A DNA stretch of 48,973 nt from Candidatus Magasanikiibacteriota bacterium. GTDB taxonomy: Bacteria; Patescibacteriota; Patescibacteriia; Magasanikbacterales; UBA922. Below the pieces are notes generated by a model. It saw nothing but the letters and a program-made list of their open reading frames with translations, was not told the DNA's origin and did not search any database. A program made the translations under genes and the position numbers. The DNA is taken from positions 1 to 48,973 of the forward strand of contig JABIBU010000003.1 of the NCBI GenBank assembly GCA_018652595.1, in the 5' to 3' direction. Positions 18,678 through 29,600 of the stretch are shown here, one piece after another; position 1 is the stretch's first letter, and each line of letters opens with the position of its first letter.

Positions 18678-18805
18678 CTTATAAGCAGAAGTAAGTTGTG
18701 TTTGTGCATGGGATTGCCGCGCGATAAGCCTTCTTTCAGAGACTTACCACTCGCGATGACACTTACTACTTATTGCTTATTCTGCTTAATCTGCCTATAG
18801 CTTAT
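18678..18805. repeat. Composite intergenic quasi-palindrome (ATAAGCAG words around a GATTGCCGCGCG..CGCGATGAC core)
   Basis: AAGCTTATAAGCAGAAGTAAG ... GGGATTGCCGCGCG..CTCGCGATGACA ... CTTACTACTTATTGCTTATTCTGCTTAATCTGCCTATAGCTTATTT. Confidence 0.65.
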
Positions 18806-18807
18806 TT

Positions 18808-21800
18808 ATGGATTTTCAACATCTGCACTGTCATTCTCACTTTTCTTTGTTAGACGGTCTGACAAAGTTAAAGCCACTAGTAAAAGCGTTTAAACAGCGT
18901 GGTTTTAAGGCTGCAACTCTTACAGATTATGGCTCGTTATATGGCGCAATAAAGTTTATCCAGACTTGTCAGGCCGAAGATATCAAGCCAATTTTAGGTT
19001 TTGAGGCATATATTGCACCGAGAAAGATGTCGGACCAAGATGTTCAGCTTGATAAAAATCTCTTTCATCTGGTATTATTGGCAGAAAATTACGAAGGCTA
19101 TAAGAATTTAATGAAATTGTCATCACTTGGCCATTTAGATGGATTTTTTAATGGAAAGCCCCGGCTTGATAAAGAAATTTTAAAACAATATTCAAAAAAT
19201 ATAATTGCTCTGTCTGGGTGTATTCGAGGCGAGGTGCCACAGCTTTTGAAACAAAATAAAACAGAAGAGGCAAAGGCAGTGACCCTAGAGTATAATGAAA
19301 TTTTTGGGAGTAATAATTTTTATTTAGAATTACAAGATCACCCAGCAATTGAAGGACAAATAGACGTAAATACAAAAATGATTCAACTGTCAAAAGACAC
19401 GGGAGTCCCAATGGTGGTTAGTCGTGATGTGCACTATCTAAATACTGATGATGCTGAGGCTCAAGATATTTTGACTTGTATTAGTAATGGTTGGAAAGTA
19501 AATCAGACCGATAGAGAGGACTATCGTCATGTAGACAGGTCTCTCAATACTGCGTCTGATATTATATCGCGCTTTCGTCATGTACCAGATGCTTTGGAAA
19601 ACACAATTAAAATTAGAGACAGAATAAATATTGAGATAGAATTAGACAATTGGCATTTTGCGCCAGTTGATTTGCCAAAAGGTAAGACTGCAGATGAATA
19701 TTTGCATGATTTGGTATATGAAAAGGTTTTAAATTTTTATCCAGCTATAACTGATGAGATCAAAGAGCGAATTGAGTATGAATTTGGAATTATTAGTGGG
19801 AAAGGTTATTCGCCATACTTTATCTGTGTGGCTGATTATGTAGACTATGCAAAAGACAATGGTATTGTAGAAACTACTAGGGGGTCTGGAGCCGGCTCGC
19901 TTATTTCTTATGTAATGGGGATTACTACTGTGGATCCACTTAGGTTCAAGCTTCCATTTGAGCGCTTCTTAAATCCATTTCGTCCTAGTCCTCCTGATAT
20001 TGATACAGATTTTGCTGATGACCGACGCGACGACATGATCAAGTACGTTACTGACAAATATGGAGTTGATAAGGTGGCACAGATTATTACTTTTGGTACT
20101 ATGGCTGCTCGTGGTAGTGTGCGTGATGTAGGTAGAGCACTAGGTCTTTCCTATAGTTTTTGCGATCAGGTTTCCAAGCTTATTCCAATGGGCTCCCAAG
20201 GTTTCGCAATGACAATAAAGCGGGCAATAGACGAAGAGCCAGATTTGAAAAAATTATACACAACAAATGAAGATGTAAAAAGACTTTTGGATTTGGCACA
20301 GAGAGTAGAGGGTTGCGCTAGACACACCTCGATTCATGCAGCTGGTGTGGTGATTTCACCTACCCCTCTTACAGATTTTTCTCCAGTTCAGCACGAGACT
20401 GGCGGAGAGCGTTTGACAACCCAGTATGAAATGAAATCAGTGGAGTCTGCTGGTGTTTTGAAATATGACTTTTTGGGTATTAGGAATTTATCAATATTAG
20501 GGCGCTCAGTGGAGATTGTGAGAGCGACTACGGGTGATGAGATAGATATTTATGCTTTACCACTAGATGATGACATCACTTTTGAAATGCTTGCTCGTGG
20601 GGAGACTATGGGGGTTTTTCAGCTCGGTGGCTCTGGTATGACCAAGTGGCTAAAGGAGTTGAAGCCAAATAGAATTGAAGATATTATGGCCATGGTGGCA
20701 CTCTACCGTCCTGGTCCGATGGAATCTATTCCAGAGTATATCAAGAGAAAGTATAATTCAGAATTCGTGAAGTTTTTGGATCCGCGACTAGAAAAGATTT
20801 TGGATGCTTCGTATGGCTTGCTCGTTTATCAAGATGACGTCATGCTTACCGCCATTGAGCTTGCGGGTTATGATTGGATGGAAGCAGACAAATTTAGAAA
20901 GGCTATGGGAAAGAAAATTCCTGAGGAAATGGCCAAGCAAAAAATTAAGTTTTATGATGGTTGTAAAAATTATGGCAAGGTGCCAAAAGATATTGTAGAC
21001 CAACTCTGGCATGCAATCGAGCCATTTGCTGCGTATGGTTTTAATAAGGCTCATGCGGCTTCGTACGGTGCTGTGGCTTATCAGACAGCTTATATGAAGG
21101 CGCACTATCCAGTGCAATATATGACAGCTGTCTTGCAGGCTGAGTTTGGTGATTCCGACAAGGTTGCAGAGATTTTTCACGAGTGTAGTAAGATGAAGAT
21201 CACGATTTTACCACCCGACATAAATGAGAGTTTTCGCAATTTTGCTATGGTCTCCAAGCCGGGAGAGCCTGGTATAATTAGATTTGGTCTCAATGCCATA
21301 AAAAATGTAGGGAAAAATATTTGCGATGTCATTTATTCTGAGAGAAAAAAGAATGGAAGTTACAAGAGTTTGGAGGATCTGCTAGAAAGGGCCCAAGATA
21401 AGGATTTGAATAAGAGGTCTTTGGATAGCTTGATAAAATCTGGCGCAATGGACTGTTTTGAATTAGACAGGGGATTACTAACATCCAATATTGAAAATAT
21501 ATTATTTTTTAGCAAGCAACTGAAAGAAAAGAACCTAACAAACCAAGATTCATTGTTTGCCGGCACTGGAATAGATTTGGACAGTAAGGTCACACTCAAG
21601 GACGCCGAAGAAGCAACAATGGATGATAGGTTGGTTTGGGAAAAAGAATTGCTAGGTGTTTACGTATCTTCACACCCCTTCAAGTACTATAATGATAGAT
21701 TTAGTAATGTTTTTGTGCCATTAAATACTATAGAAGAAACCGATCGTGATCAGTGGGTGGTGGTTGGTGGAGTAATAGATAGCACTCAGAAAAAAATAAC

Positions 21801-22284
21801 AAAAAAAGGTAAGGTGATGATGTTTGTCTCTATCCAAGATATTACCGGAAAAATGGAACTACTAGTTTTCCCAAAAACTTATGAGACTACAAAAGATATC
21901 TGGGTAGAAGGTGAGGTAGTCTGTATAGTTGGTAAAACACCAAAAGAAGACGGGGATGATAAGATTTTTGTAGAAAAGGCTTTTACCTTAACAAAAGAAA
22001 ATGCAGAGCAGATTTGTGGTCAATTTTCCTATGGAAAGACATCTATTGAAGATGGTACTCAGACAGAAGAAAAAAGTCTTGTAATTAATCTAACCAAAAA
22101 AGAACTACAAGATGGTGCTGATGATTTGAAAAAAATATTTAGTAAATATCAGGGTGATTATCAAGTTTTTATTAAGGTTGAGGGTAAAACTATAAAGACC
22201 CAAGCTTTGGTCGATTGGAATGATGATGTTTTAGTAGAAATTGAGGATTTGGTGGGCGTGGATAGGGTGGAAATATTGGAGTAG
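18808..22284 (+). CDS. dnaE: DNA polymerase III subunit alpha (DnaE)
   Basis: 1158 aa; PHP-like N-terminus HCHSHFSLLDG, PDIDTDFADDRRDDMIKYV catalytic region, VEGCARHTSIHAAGVVI, YRPGPMESIPEYIKRK, AFNKAHAASYG-like, C-terminal OB fold. Confidence 0.97.
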   Translation: MDFQHLHCHSHFSLLDGLTKLKPLVKAFKQRGFKAATLTDYGSLYGAIKFIQTCQAEDIKPILGFEAYIAPRKMSDQDVQLDKNLFHLVLLAENYEGYKNLMKLSSLGHLDGFFNGKPRLDKEILKQYSKNIIALSGCIRGEVPQLLKQNKTEEAKAVTLEYNEIFGSNNFYLELQDHPAIEGQIDVNTKMIQLSKDTGVPMVVSRDVHYLNTDDAEAQDILTCISNGWKVNQTDREDYRHVDRSLNTASDIISRFRHVPDALENTIKIRDRINIEIELDNWHFAPVDLPKGKTADEYLHDLVYEKVLNFYPAITDEIKERIEYEFGIISGKGYSPYFICVADYVDYAKDNGIVETTRGSGAGSLISYVMGITTVDPLRFKLPFERFLNPFRPSPPDIDTDFADDRRDDMIKYVTDKYGVDKVAQIITFGTMAARGSVRDVGRALGLSYSFCDQVSKLIPMGSQGFAMTIKRAIDEEPDLKKLYTTNEDVKRLLDLAQRVEGCARHTSIHAAGVVISPTPLTDFSPVQHETGGERLTTQYEMKSVESAGVLKYDFLGIRNLSILGRSVEIVRATTGDEIDIYALPLDDDITFEMLARGETMGVFQLGGSGMTKWLKELKPNRIEDIMAMVALYRPGPMESIPEYIKRKYNSEFVKFLDPRLEKILDASYGLLVYQDDVMLTAIELAGYDWMEADKFRKAMGKKIPEEMAKQKIKFYDGCKNYGKVPKDIVDQLWHAIEPFAAYGFNKAHAASYGAVAYQTAYMKAHYPVQYMTAVLQAEFGDSDKVAEIFHECSKMKITILPPDINESFRNFAMVSKPGEPGIIRFGLNAIKNVGKNICDVIYSERKKNGSYKSLEDLLERAQDKDLNKRSLDSLIKSGAMDCFELDRGLLTSNIENILFFSKQLKEKNLTNQDSLFAGTGIDLDSKVTLKDAEEATMDDRLVWEKELLGVYVSSHPFKYYNDRFSNVFVPLNTIEETDRDQWVVVGGVIDSTQKKITKKGKVMMFVSIQDITGKMELLVFPKTYETTKDIWVEGEVVCIVGKTPKEDGDDKIFVEKAFTLTKENAEQICGQFSYGKTSIEDGTQTEEKSLVINLTKKELQDGADDLKKIFSKYQGDYQVFIKVEGKTIKTQALVDWNDDVLVEIEDLVGVDRVEILE

Positions 22285-22342
22285 GAGAATTTATTGTTGT
22301 GCACAGCTCTCCGAAAAAGGATAGTTTCTTGTTTATTGGTAT

Positions 22343-22353
22343 TGTGCTATAAT
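22343..22353 (+). promoter_or_regulatory. Extended -10 promoter element (TGTGCTATAAT)
   Basis: TGTGC directly before TATAAT, 23 nt upstream of the ATG at 22376. Confidence 0.6.
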
Positions 22354-22375
22354 ATATATCTAAATTATTATTATT

Positions 22376-25300
22376 ATGTCTTTCAAACTTAAAGGTAGGT
22401 CTTATAATATACCAGTTGAAAATATTTATTTAACAATAATAATCCTATGTTTGGGATTTTTTAGTTTGTGGCTACCGACATTGTATGGTGGTGTAGAAGA
22501 TGCAAGAGCGGCTGGTCTCACGGTGTGTGCATCTGGATGTGATCATACTACTATTCTTGCTGCTGCTGGGGCTGCTAGTTCTGGAGATACGGTATTTATT
22601 CAATCCACATATAATTCTAGTACAGAGTCTTGGGAGTTGGGTGAGGGGGGTGAATACTCCATTGCTTTTCCTGGGCCAGGTGTAACCTATATTTGCTCCA
22701 GTACAGACGTAGAGATTGGTGGTGTTACCAGTACTGCTGCATACAAAATTAGAATGGATGAAAGATCAAGTACAACTTTTCAAAATTGTACTTTCAATAA
22801 TACTGAACTTACTATAGCCAGTAGCACAGTTATTACCGGCAATGTTTTTAATCGTACGACAAGCACATTGGCCATAGTCGACGCATCCAATGCTGGATTT
22901 AATCAATCAAATATCACTGTCACCAATAATATTTTTAATGATGATTGGGGTAGTAATACTTCTAGCCAAGTTATGATTCAGTTTAATGAGTTGGCTGGGC
23001 CTCATTCAAATATAGTGATTAGTAGTAATACATTTAATTATGAGGCTGATGGTGTGTCAGCTGATCCGGGGGCTATTGTTATACCTGGGGGTAGTTTTAC
23101 TATTCAGGGTAACTATTTTAAATTAGGGTCCAATCCTGTTGGGGGAGATAGTATTGCTATTATCGCTGAGCCGAGTACTGCCTCTGGTGCCTTGAGTCTA
23201 AATTTGTTGCACAACACTTTTTGGGTTCAAAGTCAGGCTACTTTTTTTACAATGTTATCACTTGGCGGTGGTAATGATGGTGTTGGTTATCAGAATGCTG
23301 ATGTAACATCCACATATAATATATTTTATTCAGAACATGTTGTTAGTGATCCGGGTGTAAAAGGGGTTTCCGTTGAGTGGAATACCAGCACATTTAGTGG
23401 AACTCTTTATGAAGATTATAATGGGTGGTATGGTTTGGATAGCTCTGATGATTATATTCAGTTGTCTGGTGATGCTACCAGCTCTTTTGCTATCACTTTT
23501 GGTGATAATACTCTTACTTCTGATCCAAATTTTAAAAAATTAGATGTTGACACGGCAAATGATATGGAGATTGCGCCATTTAGTCAATATTTGGATGTGA
23601 ATGTTAGCGAAGATATTGGTGCGTATAGTGCAGCTCGAGGAACATCTTTTAATATCGATGATGATGGAGCGGTGGATTATTCTACAGTCCACGCCACCAG
23701 TACTGACTTGTTGGATTTTGCTAAGACGGGAGATACTTTCACTTTTGCAGCCGGTTCTTACAGGTCTGTTAATTTGACCGGCTCCCCAGCTCTTACTGGC
23801 AATCTTACTCTTAATGGTGCTGGCGCAACGACTATTATTGAAACACCGGCCAATCAAACTGGAATGTATCTAATAAATATTAATACATCTACTATCTCTA
23901 ATATGGTGGTGCAAAATGCATCTTCATCTGCTACTACGTATGCTATTTCACACGCAATGTATACATATGATGGTTCAGATTATATAGATACGGGCAATAT
24001 CGGTGGTCCACCTTCGGCAGCTATGGTACTTCTGGATGCCGCTTGTGGTGGTTCGGACTTTATTTATGTTACTGCAGATGATGTAGATGTTACAAGCCTG
24101 GTATCGGGTACTGATGACTGGCACTTGGCTTTAAGTGATGTTGGCGGAGAGTCTGTGACTGTTATTGTTCCGAACCAACTTGTCACTAGTTCAGCAGATT
24201 TTGCGTCTGCCTGTTCGGGTGTTGGTCTAACAGTAGATTTGTGGGTTACATCTACTTTTTCCAACGATGGTTCAGAGCTTACTTATGATGCCGCAACTCT
24301 ATCTGGATTGGGAGTTACCATGTACGGAGCTTTGGAAGATCCAGCATATATAGAGAGTGACGCAACTGAATATTATGGCATAAGACTAGATGGATCTAGT
24401 AATAATACAATAGAAAATGTAACTAGTACAAATAATACTCACGGAATACACTTTAAGACTACATCAGCAAACAATACTGTGAGTTCATCAGTATTTACTG
24501 CTAATATTCTCAGTGATATTTATGTAAAAAATAGTGGTACAAACAATTTTAAAAATACTAGTTTTTCTACTGCCTCGACCACTTTTGAAGGGGATGGTCT
24601 AATTAATGTTTACGAAAGAGCCAGAGCATATGTAACAAATAGTAGTACATCTGCAGTTTCTGGTGTTGGTGTTACATTTACCAGTGCTGACGAGAGTGTT
24701 ACTGAGACGGTTACTACCACTGCCACTGGATATACTTCATACACCGATCATTTATTAGCTTGGACAATGTCTAGCTCATCTGTAGCTGTTACTAATGGTG
24801 GTTACAATCCATTTACTGTCGCCTCGGCTGCTAGCTCAACATATTATGCGACATCCACCTCGTCTAATCTAAGTTCTGTCAATCAGACATTTAGTTTAGT
24901 TATGCTTAATGCTGGCATAACACAATCTACCACTACCCTTGCCGTTACCGAAGGTAGTACAACTAGTAGTTATACAATGGTCTTAAACACCCAACCAACA
25001 AATAGTGTTGTTATTACTTTGGCCACCAGCACTGCAGATATTTCTCTTTCTACTACTACTCTTACTTTTACTACGGCTAATTGGGATACGGCACAAACCG
25101 TCACTGTCACTGCGGTAGATGATAGTTTGGATGAGGATTCAGAGAGTGTTACTATTAGTCATATTGCTTCTGGTGGCGATGGAAATTATGATGGTATTAG
25201 TATTTCAGATGTAACTGTAACTGTAACCGATGATGACACTGCCGGAGTCACTATTTCAGATATTACCATGAGTGTCACCGAAGGTGGTAGTACTGATAAC

Positions 25301-26542
25301 TACACAGCGGTGCTCGCATCAGAGCCAACCGATAATGTAACTATTGCTCTATTAGCCTCTGGCGCAGATGCTAGTATTTCAACATCATCAATTATCTTCA
25401 CTAGTGCGAACTGGAATACTCCAGTAACTGTGACAGTAACAGCCACAGACGACAGCACAGTAGAATTATCAGAAACTGTTACTATTACTCATACTGCCAC
25501 TAGTGACGATACAAATTATGATGCCATTAGCATTTCAGATGTGGTAGCTACAGTCACTGACGATGATGTGGCTGCATCTAGTAGTGGAGGGGGAGGTACA
25601 TACTCCAATATTACTTATCCAAGCAAGATGAACGAAGACTCCAAGGACTTTGTTATCAACAGTGATGTACAAGAAGCAAGCTCCATAGAAGTAACTCTAA
25701 ATTTCAATTTTAAAAATGCTGAGAAAGTTGCAATATCTAATTCTAAATCATTTGATAGTGTAGAATATCAAGATTATGAAGATGCAAAAGATTGGACATT
25801 AGACTCTGGTAATGGTACTAAATATGTATATGCAAAGATCAGAAGTGCTTCAGGTGGTACAATACTCGTATCTGATAATATCGAACTTAACGTTCCTGTG
25901 CAAGAACAAACAGCCCCAATAACTGATGTAGATACTGACATTTGCTCTCTAACCCAAAAACAATCATACAAACACTCCCAATCCACATCAGTCTACTACA
26001 TCACCGAAGACTGTACCAAGCGTGCTTTCAAACGTTCAGACGTATTCTTCACTTACTTTGACTCTTGGGATGACGTTATGACTACTACTAAGACCAAATT
26101 AGACAGTATTACAGATGATACACTAGGCTTTATGCCATACGGTCCTAAATATGACCCTAAGTACGGGGCTCTAGTTAAAATTGTAACTGATCCAAAAGTA
26201 TATCTACTCTTAGGAACAGAAAAATACTGGATCACATCAGAAACAGTCTTCACAACACTAAACTATGCTTGGAACTGGATAGAGGATGTTGCCACTGGCT
26301 TACTAGATAAGTATACTGTAGGATCAGAAATTACTTATACTAATCACCACCCAAACTACACCCTAATCAAATACGAAGACAGCTCTAAAGTATACAGACT
26401 AGAACCTGATCCAGAAGATGCTAACACCCAAGTAAAACGTTGGATAACAGACGAACCTACTTTTGAATCTCTTAATTTTAGATGGGATAGAATTGTTACT
26501 ATTGATAACACAGAAGGTTATCCTGACGGAGAGGATTTGTAG
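22376..26542 (+). CDS. Giant surface protein: right-handed beta-helix-like N-terminal half, two Calx-beta-like repeats, C-terminal repeat module common in CPR surface proteins
   Basis: 1388 aa; N-terminal TM/signal; NNTIENVTSTNNTHGIHF; two TxVTEGGSTDNYTxxLxSxPTDNVTI...TVTDDD repeats; C-terminal GALVKIVTDPKVYLLLGTEKYWITSETVFTTLNYAWNWIEDVATGLLDKYTVGSEI-type repeats. Confidence 0.8.
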   Translation: MSFKLKGRSYNIPVENIYLTIIILCLGFFSLWLPTLYGGVEDARAAGLTVCASGCDHTTILAAAGAASSGDTVFIQSTYNSSTESWELGEGGEYSIAFPGPGVTYICSSTDVEIGGVTSTAAYKIRMDERSSTTFQNCTFNNTELTIASSTVITGNVFNRTTSTLAIVDASNAGFNQSNITVTNNIFNDDWGSNTSSQVMIQFNELAGPHSNIVISSNTFNYEADGVSADPGAIVIPGGSFTIQGNYFKLGSNPVGGDSIAIIAEPSTASGALSLNLLHNTFWVQSQATFFTMLSLGGGNDGVGYQNADVTSTYNIFYSEHVVSDPGVKGVSVEWNTSTFSGTLYEDYNGWYGLDSSDDYIQLSGDATSSFAITFGDNTLTSDPNFKKLDVDTANDMEIAPFSQYLDVNVSEDIGAYSAARGTSFNIDDDGAVDYSTVHATSTDLLDFAKTGDTFTFAAGSYRSVNLTGSPALTGNLTLNGAGATTIIETPANQTGMYLININTSTISNMVVQNASSSATTYAISHAMYTYDGSDYIDTGNIGGPPSAAMVLLDAACGGSDFIYVTADDVDVTSLVSGTDDWHLALSDVGGESVTVIVPNQLVTSSADFASACSGVGLTVDLWVTSTFSNDGSELTYDAATLSGLGVTMYGALEDPAYIESDATEYYGIRLDGSSNNTIENVTSTNNTHGIHFKTTSANNTVSSSVFTANILSDIYVKNSGTNNFKNTSFSTASTTFEGDGLINVYERARAYVTNSSTSAVSGVGVTFTSADESVTETVTTTATGYTSYTDHLLAWTMSSSSVAVTNGGYNPFTVASAASSTYYATSTSSNLSSVNQTFSLVMLNAGITQSTTTLAVTEGSTTSSYTMVLNTQPTNSVVITLATSTADISLSTTTLTFTTANWDTAQTVTVTAVDDSLDEDSESVTISHIASGGDGNYDGISISDVTVTVTDDDTAGVTISDITMSVTEGGSTDNYTAVLASEPTDNVTIALLASGADASISTSSIIFTSANWNTPVTVTVTATDDSTVELSETVTITHTATSDDTNYDAISISDVVATVTDDDVAASSSGGGGTYSNITYPSKMNEDSKDFVINSDVQEASSIEVTLNFNFKNAEKVAISNSKSFDSVEYQDYEDAKDWTLDSGNGTKYVYAKIRSASGGTILVSDNIELNVPVQEQTAPITDVDTDICSLTQKQSYKHSQSTSVYYITEDCTKRAFKRSDVFFTYFDSWDDVMTTTKTKLDSITDDTLGFMPYGPKYDPKYGALVKIVTDPKVYLLLGTEKYWITSETVFTTLNYAWNWIEDVATGLLDKYTVGSEITYTNHHPNYTLIKYEDSSKVYRLEPDPEDANTQVKRWITDEPTFESLNFRWDRIVTIDNTEGYPDGEDL

Positions 26543-26567
26543 GGTTAAAAGTTATCCACCTATGATT

Positions 26568-26597
26568 TAAAAAAAGGGCTAAAAACCCTTTTTTATT
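26568..26597 (+). terminator. Rho-independent terminator
   Basis: AAAAAAAGGGCTAAAAACCCTTTTTTATTTTT. Confidence 0.75.
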
Positions 26598-26698
26598 TTT
26601 GATAAAAATAGTTTTACACATAATATCCTCATGTTTTTGAGGATATTTTTGTTTTGTGGTATAATGTTAAATACCTAAATTAAGGGGGATTTTTTGCT

Positions 26699-29600
26699 AT
26701 GCAAGTAAATAAAGACAAAAAAAACATACTTTGGTTCAAGGAAATTGAAATAAAAGATGTGCCTTTGGTAGGGGGTAAAAATGCCTCACTAGGGGAGATG
26801 TATTCCAAATTAACCAAAAAAGGTATTAGCGTTCCAAATGGTTTTGCTGTTACTTCCAAGGCTTATTGGGATTTTTTGAGATCCACAAAATTGGAACAAA
26901 AAATTAAAAAAGAAGTTCAAGATTTGAATGTACACGATGTGAAGGAGTTGGCGAGAGTTGGTAAGAAAGTCCGTGGTTTTATTTTAAGCGCAAACTTTCC
27001 AAAGTCGCTAGAAAAAGAAATAATAAAAGCTTACAAAGAATTGTCCAAACAAAGCAAAACAAAAAATTTGTCAGTAGCTGTGCGCTCGTCTGCTACAGCC
27101 GAAGATTTGCCAGACGCTAGCTTTGCTGGACAACAAGAAACATATTTAAATGTAGTTGGCGATAAAGATTTGCTTTTGGCTGTAAAAAAATGCGTAGCAT
27201 CACTGTTTACTGATCGAGCTATTTCTTATCGTGAAGCAAAGGGTTTTGAGCATATGAATGTGGCATTATCTGTCACTGTTCAGCAGATGGTAAGATCAGA
27301 TGTGGGTTCTAGCGGAGTATTATTTACACTTGATACTGAGTCTGGTTTTCCTGGGGTAGTACTTATTAATTCTTCTTATGGCCTCGGTGAATATGTCGTA
27401 AAAGGGCAAGTAACACCAGACCAGTACTATGTCTTCAAAGAAGGTGTAAAGCAAGGTAAAAAGGCCGTTATTAGCCGTATTTTGGGCTCCAAAGAGGTGA
27501 AGCTGGTATATGGCAAGACTCGTGGTACCAAGCAAATGATTGTGCCAAAATCTAATCAAAATAAGTTTGCAATTTCTGACGACGATGTGTTGCAACTTGC
27601 AAAATGGGGGATGCAAATTGAAGAGCATTACAAAAAACCTCAAGATATAGAATGGGCAAAGGATGGTAAGACTGGTAAGCTCTATATTGTTCAAGCACGA
27701 CCAGAGACTGTAAAGGCACGTTCAAGTCACTCTGTAATTGAAACTTATAAATTAAATAAAAAAGGCAAAGTCTTAGTAACTGGTACTGCTGTTGGACAAA
27801 AGATTGGTGCTGGAAAAGTGAGAGTAATAGAAAAGCCAGCCCAGATGAAAAGCTTTAAAAAAGGAGAAATTTTGGTTACTCGCATCACTGATCCAGATTG
27901 GGAGCCGATCATGCGCATAGCCAGTGCTATTATTACTGAGCAAGGTGGCAAAACTTCTCATGCTGCGATTGTTTCGCGCGAATTAGGTGTTCCTTGTCTA
28001 GTTGGTACCAAGAATGCCAGAAAGTTACTCAAAACTGGTAAAAAAATAACAGTTAGCTGTGCTGAAGGTGATGAAGGTGTAGTGTATAATGAAATACTAC
28101 CTTTTGAAGTTAAAAAAACTGAAATAAAAGAAGTTTCCAAGACCAAAACTAAGATAATGATGAATGTTGGGGATCCTGATAATGCTTTTGCGCTATCTTT
28201 CTTACCAAATGATGGAGTCGGATTAGCTCGTGAGGAATTTATTTTTTCCAATTTTATTCGTATTCATCCTTTGGCACTGATAAATTACAATAAATTAAAA
28301 GACAAAAAAGCTAAGAAAAAAATAGCAGAGATGACTAAAGGTTACAGACGCAAATCAGATTATTGTGTGGATAAGCTGGCCGAGGGTATTGCTAGGATTG
28401 CAGCTGCATCTTACAAAAACGATGTAGTTTTAAGGTTGTCAGATTTCAAGACCAATGAGTACGCAACCTTGATTGGTGGAAAAGAATTTGAACCAGAAGA
28501 AGAAAATCCAATGCTTGGTTGGCGTGGGGCTAGTCGATATTACTCAAAGGAATATAAACAAGCTTTCAAATTAGAATGTGAAGCAATTAAAAAAGTTCGG
28601 GACGTTTGGGGACTTACCAATGTAATTGTTATGGTTCCATTTTGTCGTACTCCAGAAGAGGGCGAGCAAGTTTTGAAGACTATGAAGGAGTTTGGATTGG
28701 AGAGAGGTAAGAATGGTCTGCAAGTCTATGTCATGTGCGAAATTCCAGCCAATGTAATCTTAGCAGAGGAATTTGCAAAAATCTTTGACGGATTTTCTAT
28801 CGGTTCCAACGATCTCACCCAATTAACTTTGGGGGTTGATCGTGACTCTAGTCTGGTTAGTCATGTATATGATGAAAAGAACAAGGCCGTTACTAAGTTG
28901 ATCAAAGATGTAATAAGAATTGCTCACAAAAACAAAAGAAAAGTCGGTATTTGTGGACAGGCTCCAAGTGACTATCCAGAGTTTGCTGAGTTTTTGGTTC
29001 GTGAGGGAATTGATAGTATTTCACTAAATCCCGATACTGTTGTTTCTACTCGAGAGCGAATAGCTTATGCCGAAAAGACTCTTGGTAAAAAAGGAAAAAA
29101 GACCAGTCCAAAGTTCTTAAGTCTGGTTGTTACTTTGGGTATTTTGGCATTTGGAGTGATGAGTCTGGGTGCTGGGTGCACCAATCAGGTAATAAAAAAT
29201 ACTGCACCAAAAATAAATAATCAAGAATTATCACCGGCAGAGATTAGGGAAAAGGTTATGAGTGCAAAAGATAAAGAATTTGACGCTCAAATGTTTGATC
29301 TAAAAGAAGACGGTTTTGCAAGTTTTGAAATAAAATATCCATCATCTTGGGCTGTGGAGCACTGGAATGGTGGGGTGACGGTTAAAAACTATGAAACAGA
29401 AGAATATATTAGTATTTTTGAGCAACTCGTCAGTCATCCTGCGACAAGCAATGAAACAAAAAGTATTGAAATTAATGGTGAGAAAGGTGAGCAATATCAG
29501 GATGGTGAATTTTATATAGTAGAGTTTGATTTAGATGATATCACTTTGGAGATAAATGGAAAAACGGACAGGTTTGAAGATATTTTGGCTACTTTGAAGT

